Below are positions 11,439 to 21,775 of a stretch of DNA of 64,000 nucleotides, one piece after another. Under the pieces are notes generated by a model. That model ran no database searches and was not told the DNA's origin. It saw only the letters and a list, made by a program, of their open reading frames with translations. Made by a program: the position numbers and the translations under genes. Numbering within the stretch: the first letter of the stretch is position 1; each line of letters opens with the position of its first letter. Source of the DNA: Pectobacterium punjabense (lineage in GTDB: Bacteria > Pseudomonadota > Gammaproteobacteria > Enterobacterales > Enterobacteriaceae); the NCBI RefSeq assembly GCF_012427845.1, contig NZ_CP038498.1, forward strand, positions 1,178,001 through 1,242,000. Reading direction: 5' to 3'.

Positions 11439-12200
11439 ATGCCGTCCGATAATCAAAAAAATACTCACGATCTGCCACCCGCCGTGCCGCGGCATGTTGC
11501 TATCATCATGGATGGCAATGGTCGCTGGGCGAAAAGCCGGGGGAAAATGCGGATTTTTGGCCACAAGGCTGGTGTAAAGGCTGTGCGGCGTTCTGTCAGT
11601 TTCGCCGTGAGCCAAGGGCTTGACGCACTGACACTTTATGCATTTAGCAGTGAAAACTGGAACCGTCCAGCGCAGGAAGTCTCCGCACTCATGGAACTGT
11701 TTGTTCGGGCGCTGGACAGTGAAGTGAAAAGCCTGCACAAGCACAATGTCCGCCTGCGGGTGATTGGCGATATCGGCCGCTTCAGCCCGCGCTTACAAGA
11801 GCGAATCCGTCGTTCAGAGACGCTGACAGAAAAGAATCAGGGGCTCACACTCAATATTGCCGCGAATTATGGCGGCCGTTGGGATATTATTCAGGGAGTA
11901 CGGCAACTTGCAGAACAGGTGCAGGAAGGCATTCTTCGCCCTGATAGCATTAATGAAGCGTCATTATGTCAGTACATCTGTCTGAATGATCTGGCTCCGG
12001 TTGATTTGGTGATCAGAACCGGTGGAGAACACCGCATCAGTAATTTTCTTCTGTGGCAAATTGCTTATGCTGAACTTTACTTTACTGATGTCCTCTGGCC
12101 TGATTTCGATGAACAAGTCTTTGAAGGTGCGCTGAATGCTTTTGCACAACGCGAGCGCCGCTTCGGGGGAACAACACCTATCGATGCTGATGCATCCTAG
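11439..12200 (+). CDS. uppS: Undecaprenyl diphosphate synthase (cis-prenyltransferase)
   Basis: Builds the C55 lipid carrier for peptidoglycan and O-antigen by adding eight isopentenyl units to farnesyl diphosphate (also named ispU). It has 253 residues, as in E. coli. [11 protein letters not shown] carries the catalytic Asp at residue 25; the SSENWNRP loop near 71 and the [16 protein letters not shown] stretch near 194 are family signatures. The product supplies carrier lipid next to cdsA, rseP, bamA and the lpx genes, which together form the envelope block. Confidence 0.98.
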   Translation: MPSDNQKNTHDLPPAVPRHVAIIMDGNGRWAKSRGKMRIFGHKAGVKAVRRSVSFAVSQGLDALTLYAFSSENWNRPAQEVSALMELFVRALDSEVKSLHKHNVRLRVIGDIGRFSPRLQERIRRSETLTEKNQGLTLNIAANYGGRWDIIQGVRQLAEQVQEGILRPDSINEASLCQYICLNDLAPVDLVIRTGGEHRISNFLLWQIAYAELYFTDVLWPDFDEQVFEGALNAFAQRERRFGGTTPIDADAS

Positions 12201-12209
12201 GGGGAACTT

Positions 12210-13067
12210 TTGCTGAAGTATCGCCTGATTACTGCTTTTATTTTGATCCCGATTGTTATTGCTGCACTGTTCTTGCTGCCGCCTCTGGGGTTCACGCTTG
12301 TTACGCTGGCTGTTTGTATGCTGGCTGCATGGGAATGGGGGCAACTGGCGGGTTTTGCCTCTTATGGTCAACGCCTGTGGCTCGCGATCTTGTGTGGTTT
12401 CTTGCTGGCGCTGATGCTGTTATCGCTCCCGGCCTACCATTATTCTGTCCATATTCCGCAAATCAGTATCGCACTCTGGTCATCACTGGTGTGGTGGGGT
12501 GTTGCGCTGTTTTTGGTTCTGTTTTATCCGGCCTCAGCCTCATTTTGGCGTCACTCACGCGCATTGCGGCTTGTGTTCGGCATCATGACGATCGTGCCGT
12601 TTTTTTGGGGTATGGTCGCGCTTCGCCATTACAATTACGCGATTAATCCCTTCGCGGGTGCCTGGTGGCTGCTGTACGTGATGCTGTTGGTGTGGGGAGC
12701 AGACAGCGGTGCTTATATGTTCGGCAAACTGTTTGGCAAGCGTAAGCTCGCACCAAAAGTCTCGCCGGGCAAAACCTGGGAAGGCTTTCTCGGCGGTCTG
12801 GCAACCTCTGCGCTAATCTCTGTGCTGTTCAGCCTCTATGCGCCGTTAACGGTAGCGCCAGCGACGTTATTGATTTGTTCTATCGCCGCTGCGCTGGCCT
12901 CGGTATTGGGTGATTTGACGGAAAGCATGTTTAAGCGTGAGGCTGGCATCAAAGACAGTAGCCATTTGATTCCGGGGCATGGTGGTGTGCTCGATCGTAT
13001 CGACAGCCTGACAGCTGCGGTTCCTGTGTTCTCTTGCCTGATGCTGCTGCTGTTTAAAGTGGCTTAG
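12210..13067 (+). CDS. cdsA: Phosphatidate cytidylyltransferase CdsA
   Basis: Inner-membrane enzyme that converts phosphatidic acid and CTP to CDP-diacylglycerol, the precursor of all phospholipids. It has 285 residues like E. coli CdsA, with about eight hydrophobic segments. The C-terminal signature LGDLTESMFKREAGIKDS followed by HLIPGHGG is present near residues 230-255. The start is TTG at 12210, behind AGGGGGAA, with homology beginning exactly there (LKYRLI). It follows uppS at 9 bp and precedes rseP at 20 bp. Confidence 0.97.
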   Translation: MLKYRLITAFILIPIVIAALFLLPPLGFTLVTLAVCMLAAWEWGQLAGFASYGQRLWLAILCGFLLALMLLSLPAYHYSVHIPQISIALWSSLVWWGVALFLVLFYPASASFWRHSRALRLVFGIMTIVPFFWGMVALRHYNYAINPFAGAWWLLYVMLLVWGADSGAYMFGKLFGKRKLAPKVSPGKTWEGFLGGLATSALISVLFSLYAPLTVAPATLLICSIAAALASVLGDLTESMFKREAGIKDSSHLIPGHGGVLDRIDSLTAAVPVFSCLMLLLFKVA

Positions 13068-13087
13068 AATAAAGCGGTAGAGCTATT

Positions 13088-14443
13088 ATGTTGAGTTTTT
13101 TCTGGAATCTTGCCGCGTTTATCATCGCACTGGGTGTGCTTGTCACCGTCCATGAATTTGGACATTTTTGGGTGGCGCGACGCTGTGGTGTGAAGGTGGA
13201 GCGCTTCTCCGTCGGTTTCGGTCGCGCACTATGGCGTCGCCGCGATCGTACCGGTACGGAATTTGTGATTGCGCTGATCCCGCTTGGCGGCTATGTGAAG
13301 ATGCTGGATGAGCGTGTTGACACGGTAGCGCCAGAATTCCGCTATCAATCCTTTAACAGCAAAACGGTCTGGCAGCGTGCAGCTATCGTCAGCGCGGGTC
13401 CGATTGCCAATTTCCTGTTTGCCATTGTGGCGTATTGGCTGGTGTTCATTCTCGGCGTGCCGGGCGTACGTCCTGTCGTCGGTGAAATACTGCCCAACTC
13501 CATCGCAGCGCAAGCGGAAATGTCGGCAGGAATGGAACTAAAGTCCGTTGATGGTATCGAAACGCCTGATTGGGATACCGCGCGTCTGGCAATGATTGGT
13601 AAAATCGGTGACAGCGATGTCGTGATCGGAACCGCTCCTTTAGGTTCTGACCGTATCGTCCAGAAAACCCTGGATTTACGCGAATGGCAGTTTGAGCCGG
13701 ATAAGCAAGATCCAGCGGCTTCGCTCGGGATTATCCCACGCGGTCCGCAAATCGAACCGGTACTGAATCAGGTGCAGGCTGGATCTGCGGCGGAAAAAGC
13801 AGGTTTGCAAGTCAGAGATAGGATCGTTAAAGTCGACGGGCAAGCTTTAGCGCATTGGCGTGATTTTGTCATCGCCGTGCGTGATAACCCCGGACAACCT
13901 ATCGCTCTGGAGGTGGAACGAAATGGCGCAATAGTGCCGTTAACGTTAACGCCAGACAGCAAATCTGTGGGAAATGGCAAAGTTGAAGGGTTGGCCGGTG
14001 TTATGCCAAGCGTGACGCCGCTGCCCGAAGAATACAGGACTGTGCGCCAGTATGGGCCGTTCAGCGCTGTCTATCAGGCAACAGATAAAACCTGGCAACT
14101 GATGAAGTTGACCGTCAGTATGTTAGGCAAACTGGTTATGGGTGATGTTAAGCTGAACAACCTGAGTGGTCCCATTTCGATTGCTCAGGGCGCAGGAATG
14201 TCAGCAGATTATGGATTGATTTATTACCTGATGTTTTTGGCCTTAATCAGCGTCAATTTAGGGATCATCAATCTGTTTCCTCTGCCGGTATTGGATGGTG
14301 GACACCTGCTCTTTCTTGCGGTTGAAAAGCTGAAGGGTAGGCCGGTTTCTGAGCGTGTGCAGGACATTAGCTATCGTATTGGCACAGTATTGCTGATGTT
14401 GTTAATGGGACTCGCACTTTTCAATGATTTCTCTCGTCTCTAG
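13088..14443 (+). CDS. rseP: Site-2 metalloprotease RseP
   Basis: Intramembrane zinc protease that cleaves RseA after DegS, releasing sigma-E during envelope stress; it also degrades remnant signal peptides. It has 451 residues (E. coli 450). The HEFGH zinc motif is at residues 22-26 in the first membrane helix, with the third ligand in the PVLDGGH motif near residue 400. Two PDZ domains lie between (about 125-310), where a [15 protein letters not shown] stretch is typical. It lies immediately upstream of bamA, as in E. coli. Confidence 0.98.
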   Translation: MLSFFWNLAAFIIALGVLVTVHEFGHFWVARRCGVKVERFSVGFGRALWRRRDRTGTEFVIALIPLGGYVKMLDERVDTVAPEFRYQSFNSKTVWQRAAIVSAGPIANFLFAIVAYWLVFILGVPGVRPVVGEILPNSIAAQAEMSAGMELKSVDGIETPDWDTARLAMIGKIGDSDVVIGTAPLGSDRIVQKTLDLREWQFEPDKQDPAASLGIIPRGPQIEPVLNQVQAGSAAEKAGLQVRDRIVKVDGQALAHWRDFVIAVRDNPGQPIALEVERNGAIVPLTLTPDSKSVGNGKVEGLAGVMPSVTPLPEEYRTVRQYGPFSAVYQATDKTWQLMKLTVSMLGKLVMGDVKLNNLSGPISIAQGAGMSADYGLIYYLMFLALISVNLGIINLFPLPVLDGGHLLFLAVEKLKGRPVSERVQDISYRIGTVLLMLLMGLALFNDFSRL

Positions 14444-14478
14444 GCGCGGGATTAGGTTAGGAAAAACGCATAACAACG

Positions 14479-16911
14479 ATGGCGATCAAAAAGTTGCTCA
14501 TAGCGTCGCTGCTGTTTAGCAGCGCAACCGTATACGGTGCAGACGGGTTCGTAGTGAAGGACATTCATTTCGAGGGCCTGCAAAGGGTTGCCGTCGGGGC
14601 GGCACTACTTAGTATGCCTGTCCGCGTTGGTGATACCATCGGTGACGATGATATCGGAAACACCATCCGTGCCTTGTTTGCGACCGGAAATTTTGAAGAT
14701 GTTCGTGTCCTGCGCGATGGCGAAACGCTGATTGTGCAGGTGAAAGAACGTCCGACAATCGCCAGCGTCACGTTTTCCGGCAATAAGTCAGTCAAAGACG
14801 ACATGCTGAAAGAAAACCTGGAAGCTTCGGGCGTTCGCGTTGGTGAAGCGTTAGACCGCACCGCGCTCACTAGCATCGAAAAAGGACTGGAAGATTTCTA
14901 CTACAGCGTGGGTAAATACAGTGCGTCGGTGAAAGCCGTTGTCACGCCACTGCCGCGTAACCGCGTAGACCTGAAGCTGGTCTTCACTGAAGGCGTGTCT
15001 GCCCAAATCCAACAGATTAATATTGTCGGTAACAAAGCATTCAGTTCCGACGAATTGATCTCTCGTTTCCAACTGCGTGATGAAGTGCCGTGGTGGAACG
15101 TGGTCGGCGATCGTAAATACCAGAAACAAAAATTGTCTGGTGACCTCGAAACCCTACGCAGTTTCTATCTGGATCGCGGCTATGCACGTTTCAACATTGA
15201 TTCCACTCAGGTGAGTTTGACGCCAGATAAAAAAGGTATCTATATCACCGTCAATATGACGGAAGGCGAGCAGTACAAACTGTCTGGCGTCTCGGTGAAA
15301 GGTAATTTGGCGGGTCACTCTGCGGAAATCGAAGGGCTGACGAAAATCGAACCTGGTGAACTCTACAACGGGACAAAAGTGACCCGCATGGAAGAGGACA
15401 TCAAGAAACTGCTGGGTCGTTATGGCTATGCCTATCCGCGTGTAGTAACACAGCCGGAAATTAATGACGCAGACAAGACGGTGAGATTAAACATCAACGT
15501 TGATGCAGGTAACCGTTTCTATGTGCGTCATGTGCGCTTTGATGGCAACGACACGTCTAAAGATTCTGTTTTGCGCCGTGAAATGCGCCAGATGGAAGGT
15601 GCCTGGTTAGGTAACGATCTGGTTGAGCAGGGTAAAGAACGTCTAAACCGACTGGGATACTTTGAAAGCGTTGATGTAGAAACGCAGCGCGTTCCCGGTG
15701 TGGCCGATCAGGTTGATGTGACGTATAAAGTCAAAGAGCGTAATACGGGTACATTCAACTTTGGTGTCGGCTTTGGTACGGAAAGTGGCGTGAGCTTCCA
15801 GGCGGGCGTTCAGCAGGATAACTGGCTGGGAACGGGGAATTCTGTTGGTATCAGTGGGACTAAAAACGACTACCAGACGTATGTCGAGCTGTCGCTGACT
15901 GACCCGTATTTCACCGTCGATGGCGTTAGCCTCGGTGGTCGCGTCTTTTATAACAAATTTGAAGCGTCCGACGCCGATCTCTCTGACTATACCAACGTGA
16001 GTTATGGCGTTGGCAGCACCTTGGGTTTCCCGATTAACGAGAATAACTCACTGCGCGTCGGTCTGGATTATGTCCATAACGATCTGTCGGATATGAGACC
16101 GCAGGTGGCAATGTGGCGTTATCTGAACTCCGTGGGGGTCAACCCAGACGTTGTGGTGGGTACTAACAATAAATCCAGTGCGGACTTCAAGGCTAACGAC
16201 TTCTTCCTGAATACCGGATGGTCGTATAACAATCTGGATCGCGGTTACTTCCCGACCAAAGGGACGCGCGCATCGGCGAATGCCAAGATCGCCGTGCCGG
16301 GCTCGGACAACGAATACTACAAACTGACGTTTGATTCGGCGAGCTACTATCCGCTAACTGATAGCGGTAAATGGGTGGTAATGGGCCGTACGCGTGCAGG
16401 CTTTGCCGATGGCATCGGGAGTAAAGAAGTGCCGTTCTACGATAACTTCTACGCCGGTGGCTCCAGCACGGTACGTGGCTTCCAGTCGAATACGATCGGC
16501 CCTAAAGCGGCGTATTATAACTGTACTACGGGCGCAACGTCTTATTCCAATTGCCCAATTGATAAAACCAATTTGGACGATGCCGTGGGCGGTAACGCGA
16601 TGGCCGTGCTGAGTGCGGAATTGATCGTACCGACGCCGTTTATTAGTGACAAATACGCGAGTTCCGTACGGACTTCCTTCTTTGTGGACGGTGGTACGGT
16701 ATGGGATACCAACTGGAAAAATACGCAAGCAACGATTGATGCTGGCGTGCCGGATTATAGCAAGGCGACCAACTTCCGTGTTTCCAGCGGTATCGCGTTA
16801 CAATGGATGTCTCCGCTTGGGCCATTGGTCTTCTCCTATGCCCAGCCGGTTAAAAAGTACGATGGAGACAAGTCGGAACAATTCCAGTTTAACATTGGCA
16901 AAACCTGGTAG
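14479..16911 (+). CDS. bamA: Outer membrane protein assembly factor BamA
   Basis: Central Omp85 component of the BAM complex that inserts beta-barrel proteins. It has 810 residues, as in E. coli. A signal peptide (residues 1-20, cut before ADG) is followed by five POTRA domains (about 22-420; for example [14 protein letters not shown] and [11 protein letters not shown]) and a 16-strand barrel. The VRGF motif of loop 6 is present ([10 protein letters not shown]), and the last strand ends [10 protein letters not shown], with the terminal aromatic residue that BAM recognises. It follows rseP at 35 bp. Confidence 0.98.
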   Translation: MAIKKLLIASLLFSSATVYGADGFVVKDIHFEGLQRVAVGAALLSMPVRVGDTIGDDDIGNTIRALFATGNFEDVRVLRDGETLIVQVKERPTIASVTFSGNKSVKDDMLKENLEASGVRVGEALDRTALTSIEKGLEDFYYSVGKYSASVKAVVTPLPRNRVDLKLVFTEGVSAQIQQINIVGNKAFSSDELISRFQLRDEVPWWNVVGDRKYQKQKLSGDLETLRSFYLDRGYARFNIDSTQVSLTPDKKGIYITVNMTEGEQYKLSGVSVKGNLAGHSAEIEGLTKIEPGELYNGTKVTRMEEDIKKLLGRYGYAYPRVVTQPEINDADKTVRLNINVDAGNRFYVRHVRFDGNDTSKDSVLRREMRQMEGAWLGNDLVEQGKERLNRLGYFESVDVETQRVPGVADQVDVTYKVKERNTGTFNFGVGFGTESGVSFQAGVQQDNWLGTGNSVGISGTKNDYQTYVELSLTDPYFTVDGVSLGGRVFYNKFEASDADLSDYTNVSYGVGSTLGFPINENNSLRVGLDYVHNDLSDMRPQVAMWRYLNSVGVNPDVVVGTNNKSSADFKANDFFLNTGWSYNNLDRGYFPTKGTRASANAKIAVPGSDNEYYKLTFDSASYYPLTDSGKWVVMGRTRAGFADGIGSKEVPFYDNFYAGGSSTVRGFQSNTIGPKAAYYNCTTGATSYSNCPIDKTNLDDAVGGNAMAVLSAELIVPTPFISDKYASSVRTSFFVDGGTVWDTNWKNTQATIDAGVPDYSKATNFRVSSGIALQWMSPLGPLVFSYAQPVKKYDGDKSEQFQFNIGKTW

Positions 16912-17051
16912 TGTGACGTCCGTAGGTCGTATGCAGGGAATGTTGCATCGCTGTTCATTGGTGTGAATGCTGGAAATTCAGCTAACGCCATGGCGCGATG
17001 CCCACCATTAAAGTGTTAAGACACAAATTAGGTTAGGTTGAGGAGTTTATA

Positions 17052-17549
17052 GTGAAAAAGTGGTTATGTGCCGCAGGCCTCGGTTTAGCATTGGCTGCTT
17101 CAGCCAGCGTTCAAGCTGCTGACAAGATTGCCGTTGTTAACGTTGCTAGCATCTTCCAACAATTGCCACAGCGTGAAACCGTTGGCAAGCAACTGGAAAA
17201 CGAGTTCAAAGGCCGTGCTTCTGAACTGCAATCGATGGAAAACGACTTACAGACCAAGATGCAGAAGTTGCAGCGTGATGGCTCTACCATGAAAGCGAGC
17301 GATCGCAGCAAAATGGAAAAAGACGTCATGGCACAGCGCGAGCAGTTCTCAACGAAAGCACAGGCTTTTGAGCAGGACAACCGTCGTCGTCAGACTGAAG
17401 AACGCAACAAAATCCTGAGCCGCATTCAGGATGCTGTGAAAGCCGTTGCAACCAAAGAAGGTTATGATGTCGTGATTGACGCTAACGCTGTTGCGTATGT
17501 CGCCAATGCTAAAGACATTACTGCTGATGTGCTGAAACAGGTTAAATAA
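17052..17549 (+). CDS. skp: Periplasmic chaperone Skp (OmpH)
   Basis: Holds unfolded outer membrane proteins on the way to BamA; works as a trimer with coiled-coil tentacles. It has 165 residues with a signal peptide [10 protein letters not shown]...SVQA, cleaved before ADKIAVVN. The central part is rich in Lys, Gln, Glu and Arg and strongly helical (about residues 45-130). The start is GTG at 17052, preceded by GAGGAG. It is placed between bamA and lpxD as in E. coli. Confidence 0.97.
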   Translation: MKKWLCAAGLGLALAASASVQAADKIAVVNVASIFQQLPQRETVGKQLENEFKGRASELQSMENDLQTKMQKLQRDGSTMKASDRSKMEKDVMAQREQFSTKAQAFEQDNRRRQTEERNKILSRIQDAVKAVATKEGYDVVIDANAVAYVANAKDITADVLKQVK

Positions 17550-17552
17550 TAC

Positions 17553-18575
17553 ATGTATTCAATTCGACTGGACGCGTTAGCTCAACAGTTGGATGCACAA
17601 TTGCACGGTGATGGCGATATCGTCATCACCGGTGTTGCTTCTATGCATTCTGCAAAAACTGGGCAAATTACGTTTCTTTCCGACAGTCGTTACCGTGAGC
17701 AACTGGCCGGGACGCAAGCGTCTGCGGTCGTGCTGACGGAAGCGGATTTACCTTACTGTCAGGTTGCTGCGCTGGTAGTGAAAAATCCTTATCTGACCTA
17801 CGCTCGCATGGCTCAGCTGTTGGATACCACACCGCAACCAGCAACCGATATTGCCCCGAGTGCAGTCATTGCTCCCGATGCGACGCTGGGTCAACAGGTG
17901 TCTGTTGGTGCCAATGCCGTCATCGAATCTGGCGCACAGTTGGGTGATGGTGTTGTTATTGGTCCAGGCTGTTTTATCGGTAAAGATGCCCGCATTGGCG
18001 CCGGTACCCGTTTGTGGGCAAATGTAACGATCTATCACCGCGTTGAGCTGGGTGAGCACTGTCTGATCCAGTCTGGGACAGTGATCGGTTCTGACGGTTT
18101 TGGCTATGCCAACGATCGCGGCAACTGGGTGAAGATCCCGCAGTTGGGAACGGTCAGAATTGGCGATCGGGTTGAGATTGGTGCGAGCACGACCATCGAT
18201 CGCGGTGCGTTGGATGATACGGTCATTGGCAATGGTGTTATCATTGATAACCAATGTCAGATTGCGCACAACGTCGTGATTGGCGACAATACCGCGGTAG
18301 CGGGCGGCGTCATTATGGCGGGGAGCTTGAAAATTGGTCGTTATTGCATGATCGGCGGTGCTAGCGTGATTAACGGGCACATGGAGATCTGCGATAAAGT
18401 GACGGTAACGGGAATGGGGATGGTCATGCGACCAATCACTGAACCTGGGGTATACTCTTCGGGTATTCCTTTGCAACCCAATAAAGTATGGCGCAAAACT
18501 GCAGCGCTGGTGATGAATATTGATGAGATAAGCAAACGGTTAAAAGCCGTTGAACGAAAAGTCGATAACGTTTAA
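17553..18575 (+). CDS. lpxD: UDP-3-O-(3-hydroxyacyl)glucosamine N-acyltransferase LpxD
   Basis: Third step of lipid A synthesis: adds the N-linked 3-hydroxyacyl chain from acyl-ACP. It has 340 residues (E. coli 341). An N-terminal uridine-binding domain (about 1-100) is followed by a hexapeptide-repeat left-handed beta helix (about 100-305). The catalytic His region is [14 protein letters not shown] (His near 239). The C-terminal helix ends the protein. It begins 3 bp after skp, indicating cotranslation. Confidence 0.98.
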   Translation: MYSIRLDALAQQLDAQLHGDGDIVITGVASMHSAKTGQITFLSDSRYREQLAGTQASAVVLTEADLPYCQVAALVVKNPYLTYARMAQLLDTTPQPATDIAPSAVIAPDATLGQQVSVGANAVIESGAQLGDGVVIGPGCFIGKDARIGAGTRLWANVTIYHRVELGEHCLIQSGTVIGSDGFGYANDRGNWVKIPQLGTVRIGDRVEIGASTTIDRGALDDTVIGNGVIIDNQCQIAHNVVIGDNTAVAGGVIMAGSLKIGRYCMIGGASVINGHMEICDKVTVTGMGMVMRPITEPGVYSSGIPLQPNKVWRKTAALVMNIDEISKRLKAVERKVDNV

Positions 18576-18677
18576 TCACTCGCGTTTTATTTGCGGCCTG
18601 CCTGAAGACACCTAATTTAGGGTCTGCGCAGGCCGTGTTGTTGATGGCATCAGTTTTTTATGGACAGGAAGAGTATT

Positions 18678-19133
18678 TTGACTACTGACACTCATACTCT
18701 GAATATTGAAGAGATTTTAGAATTATTACCGCACCGTTTCCCATTTTTGCTGGTTGATCGGGTACTGGATTTTGAAGAAGGGAAGTTTCTGCGGGCGGTG
18801 AAAAACGTCTCTTTCAACGAACCCTTCTTTCAGGGGCATTTCCCGGGCAAACCGATTTTCCCCGGCGTATTGATTCTGGAAGCAATGGCTCAGGCCACCG
18901 GTATTCTGGCGTTTAAAAGCGTGGGTAAACTGGAACCAGGTGAGCTGTATTACTTCGCAGCTGTTGACGAAGCGCGTTTTAAGCGCCCGGTACAGCCAGG
19001 CGATCAAATGATCCTTGAAGTTGAATTCATTAAAGAGCGTCGCGGCGTTGCGCGCTTTAAAGGTGTTGCCAAAGTTGATGGCGAAGTGGCCTGTGAAGCG
19101 TCAATGATGTGTGCTCGTCGTCGGGAGTCCTGA
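18678..19133 (+). CDS. fabZ: 3-hydroxyacyl-ACP dehydratase FabZ
   Basis: Hot-dog-fold dehydratase of fatty acid elongation, converting 3-hydroxyacyl-ACP to trans-2-enoyl-ACP. It competes with the lpx enzymes for hydroxymyristoyl-ACP, which explains the gene neighbourhood. I chose the TTG at 18678 (151 residues), behind AGGAAGAG; the ATG at 18660 would add six residues and leaves no clear ribosome binding site. With the TTG start the catalytic pair is His54 (QGHFPGKP) and Glu68 (LILEAMAQ), matching E. coli numbering. Confidence 0.97.
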   Translation: MTTDTHTLNIEEILELLPHRFPFLLVDRVLDFEEGKFLRAVKNVSFNEPFFQGHFPGKPIFPGVLILEAMAQATGILAFKSVGKLEPGELYYFAAVDEARFKRPVQPGDQMILEVEFIKERRGVARFKGVAKVDGEVACEASMMCARRRES

Positions 19134-19137
19134 TAAC

Positions 19138-19926
19138 GTGATTGATCAAACCGCCTTTATTCACCCTAGTTCGATTGTTGAAGACGGTGCCATTATTGGT
19201 GCTGGTGTTCATATTGGCCCTTTCTGCTACATCGGTTCTCAGGTTGAGATCGGTGCAGGGACGGTGCTGAAATCGCATGTCGTCGTCAATGGTGTCACTA
19301 AAATTGGTCGCGACAACGAAATCTATCAGTTCACGTCAATTGGTGAAGTGAATCAGGATCTCAAATATGCCGGGGAACCGACCCGCGTTGAGATTGGCGA
19401 TCGTAACCGCATCCGTGAAAGCGTCACGATTCATCGTGGTACGACGCAGGGCGGTGGGTTGACTAAAGTCGGTAGCGATAACCTGTTGATGATCAACACG
19501 CATATCGCGCACGACTGCGTAGTGGGTAATCGTTGTATTCTGGCGAATAATGCTACGCTGGGCGGCCACGTTTCCGTCGATGATTTTGCAATTATTGGTG
19601 GGATGACGGCTGTGCACCAGTTCTGCATTATCGGTGCTCACGTTATGGTCGGTGGGTGCTCTGGTGTGGCGCAAGACGTCCCGCCGTATGTCATTGCACA
19701 GGGTAACCACGCTACGCCGTTTGGCCTGAACATTGAAGGCTTGAAACGTCGTGGATTCGAAAAAGAAACGCTGCATGCGATCCGTAACGCATACAAACTC
19801 CTCTACCGTAGCGGTAAAACGCTGGATGAGGTAAAACCGGAAATCGAAGCGCTGGCGGCTGAATACCCCGCGGTGCAGGCATTTACCGATTTCTTTGCCC
19901 GTTCTACTCGCGGCATCATTCGTTAA
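19138..19926 (+). CDS. lpxA: UDP-N-acetylglucosamine O-acyltransferase LpxA
   Basis: First enzyme of lipid A synthesis, moving 3-hydroxymyristate from ACP to UDP-GlcNAc. From the GTG at 19138 (4 bp after fabZ) it has 262 residues, as in E. coli. The N-terminal two thirds are hexapeptide repeats; the INTHIAHDC segment near residue 120 holds the catalytic His. The [18 protein letters not shown] stretch near 198 is the acyl-length and substrate-binding region. An in-frame start inside fabZ (19111) was rejected because homology begins at IDQTAFIHP. Confidence 0.98.
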   Translation: MIDQTAFIHPSSIVEDGAIIGAGVHIGPFCYIGSQVEIGAGTVLKSHVVVNGVTKIGRDNEIYQFTSIGEVNQDLKYAGEPTRVEIGDRNRIRESVTIHRGTTQGGGLTKVGSDNLLMINTHIAHDCVVGNRCILANNATLGGHVSVDDFAIIGGMTAVHQFCIIGAHVMVGGCSGVAQDVPPYVIAQGNHATPFGLNIEGLKRRGFEKETLHAIRNAYKLLYRSGKTLDEVKPEIEALAAEYPAVQAFTDFFARSTRGIIR

Positions 19927-19929
19927 TCC

Positions 19930-21081
19930 ATGACATCACGTCCTTTGACTATTGGGCTGGTCGCCGGAGAAACTTCCGGCGACATCCTTGGCGCTGGTTT
20001 GATCCGTGCGCTAAAAGAAAAGGTGCCCGATGCGCGGTTTGTCGGCGTTGCTGGGCCGCGTATGCAGGCCGAAGGCTGTGAAGCCTGGTACGAAATGGAA
20101 GAGCTGGCGGTTATGGGCATTGTTGAAGTGCTCGGACGCCTTCCTCGTCTGCTGAAAATTCGGCGGGATTTAACCCAGCGTTTCAGCGAGCTTCAGCCCG
20201 ATGTCTTCGTGGGCATTGATGCACCTGATTTCAATATCACGCTGGAGGGCAACCTCAAACAGCGCGGTATCAATACCATTCACTATGTCAGCCCGTCCGT
20301 GTGGGCCTGGCGTCAAAAACGTGTTTTCAAAATAGGTAAAGCGACCAATCTGGTGCTGGCTTTCTTGCCTTTTGAAAAAGCGTTTTACGATCGTTTCAAT
20401 GTACCTTGTCGCTTTATCGGCCATACGATGGCTGATGCGATGCCGTTGCATCCTGATAAGCTGGCAGCACGCGCGACGTTGGGTATTGCGCCCGATGTGC
20501 ATTGTCTGGCGCTGCTGCCGGGCAGCCGTGGCGCTGAAGTTGAAATGCTGAGCGCGGATTTCCTCAATACAGCAGTGCTACTGCGTCAGCGTTTTCCCGA
20601 TCTGGAAATCGTGGTTCCGTTGGTGAACAACAAGCGGCGTGAACAGTTCGAACGGATAAAAAGCAGTGTGGCACCGGATCTGCGTGTGCATCTGCTGGAT
20701 GGACAGGCGCGTGAAGCCATGATTGCCAGCGATGCGGCGCTGCTGGCATCCGGTACGGCGGCGCTGGAGTGCATGCTGGCAAAATGCCCGATGGTTGTAG
20801 GCTACCGCATGAAGCCCTTTACCTTCTGGCTGGCGCAGCGCTTGGTCAAAACGCCATGGGTGTCGTTACCGAATTTGTTGGCAGGGCGTGAGCTAGTGGC
20901 AGAGTTGCTACAGACTGACTGTACGCCGGATAAGCTCGCCGCCGCACTGTTGCCGCTGTTTGCTGATACGGACAAAATGGCTGAGCTACGCACAACATTT
21001 GTGGACTTGCATCAGCAGATCCGCTGTAACGCCGATGAGCAAGCGGCTCAGGCGGTGCTGGAATTAGTAAAGCCTTATTAA
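19930..21081 (+). CDS. lpxB: Lipid-A-disaccharide synthase LpxB
   Basis: Peripheral inner-membrane glycosyltransferase (family GT19) that joins lipid X and UDP-diacylglucosamine into the lipid A disaccharide. It has 383 residues (E. coli 382). Seen: [16 protein letters not shown] at the N-terminus, a [12 protein letters not shown] stretch near residue 119, the [13 protein letters not shown] donor-site segment near 196, and [20 protein letters not shown] near 277. It follows lpxA by 3 bp and is followed by rnhB at 21 bp. Confidence 0.98.
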   Translation: MTSRPLTIGLVAGETSGDILGAGLIRALKEKVPDARFVGVAGPRMQAEGCEAWYEMEELAVMGIVEVLGRLPRLLKIRRDLTQRFSELQPDVFVGIDAPDFNITLEGNLKQRGINTIHYVSPSVWAWRQKRVFKIGKATNLVLAFLPFEKAFYDRFNVPCRFIGHTMADAMPLHPDKLAARATLGIAPDVHCLALLPGSRGAEVEMLSADFLNTAVLLRQRFPDLEIVVPLVNNKRREQFERIKSSVAPDLRVHLLDGQAREAMIASDAALLASGTAALECMLAKCPMVVGYRMKPFTFWLAQRLVKTPWVSLPNLLAGRELVAELLQTDCTPDKLAAALLPLFADTDKMAELRTTFVDLHQQIRCNADEQAAQAVLELVKPY

Positions 21082-21102
21082 TAAAAGCATGTTAATAAAA
21101 CC

Positions 21103-21699
21103 ATGAGCGAAATATTTATTTACCCTCAGGCGAACTGTATCGCTGGCGTTGATGAAGTGGGTCGTGGCCCTTTGGTTGGCGCAGTTGTGACGGCGGCGGT
21201 GATTCTTGATCCGACCCGGCCAATTGTCGGGCTGGCGGATTCCAAAAAGCTGAGTGAAAAACGTCGGCTGGCGCTCTATGATGAAATCAAAGAAAAGGCG
21301 CTGGCGTGGAGTCTTGGCCGTGCCGAACCGGAAGAGATTGATCAACTGAATATTCTGCATGCTACGATGCTAGCGATGCAGCGTGCGGTGGCAGGGTTGT
21401 CTATTGTGCCGGACTTTGTTCTCATTGACGGTAACCGTTGCCCGGCATTGTCGATGCCCGCTCAGGCAGTGGTTAAAGGGGACAGCCGTGTGGCAGAAAT
21501 CAGTGCGGCCTCTATTATGGCGAAAGTTACCCGCGATCGTGAGATGGTTGAATTGGATCAACGCTTCCCCGCTTATGGCTTTGCCCAACACAAAGGTTAT
21601 CCAACGGCTTTTCATCTGGAGAAACTGGCTGCACTGGGTGCCACTGAGTTTCACCGTCGGAGCTTCGCGCCGGTCAAGCGTGCATTAGGCCTGGCGTAA
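21103..21699 (+). CDS. rnhB: Ribonuclease HII
   Basis: Type 2 RNase H that cuts RNA in RNA-DNA hybrids, including single ribonucleotides in DNA. It has 198 residues as in E. coli. The catalytic acidic residues sit in [12 protein letters not shown] (DE near 16-17), in VLIDGN near 108 and in the region after SIMAKVTRD near 140. It lies between lpxB and dnaE, the usual enterobacterial order. Confidence 0.97.
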   Translation: MSEIFIYPQANCIAGVDEVGRGPLVGAVVTAAVILDPTRPIVGLADSKKLSEKRRLALYDEIKEKALAWSLGRAEPEEIDQLNILHATMLAMQRAVAGLSIVPDFVLIDGNRCPALSMPAQAVVKGDSRVAEISAASIMAKVTRDREMVELDQRFPAYGFAQHKGYPTAFHLEKLAALGATEFHRRSFAPVKRALGLA

Positions 21700-21775
21700 A
21701 ACATCATCATTCACTCTCTGTGTTGTGATATGACTATTGCAATGCTGACTAATCGATAAATTCTGGGATCTGGAT

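Noticed and set aside
12203..12225. Sigma-E -35 like GGAACTT just before cdsA
   Set aside because: The -35 is perfect, but no TCTGA/TCAAA-type -10 follows at 16 bp; the sequence there is TGATT. It also overlaps the cdsA ribosome binding site, which explains the purine-rich part.
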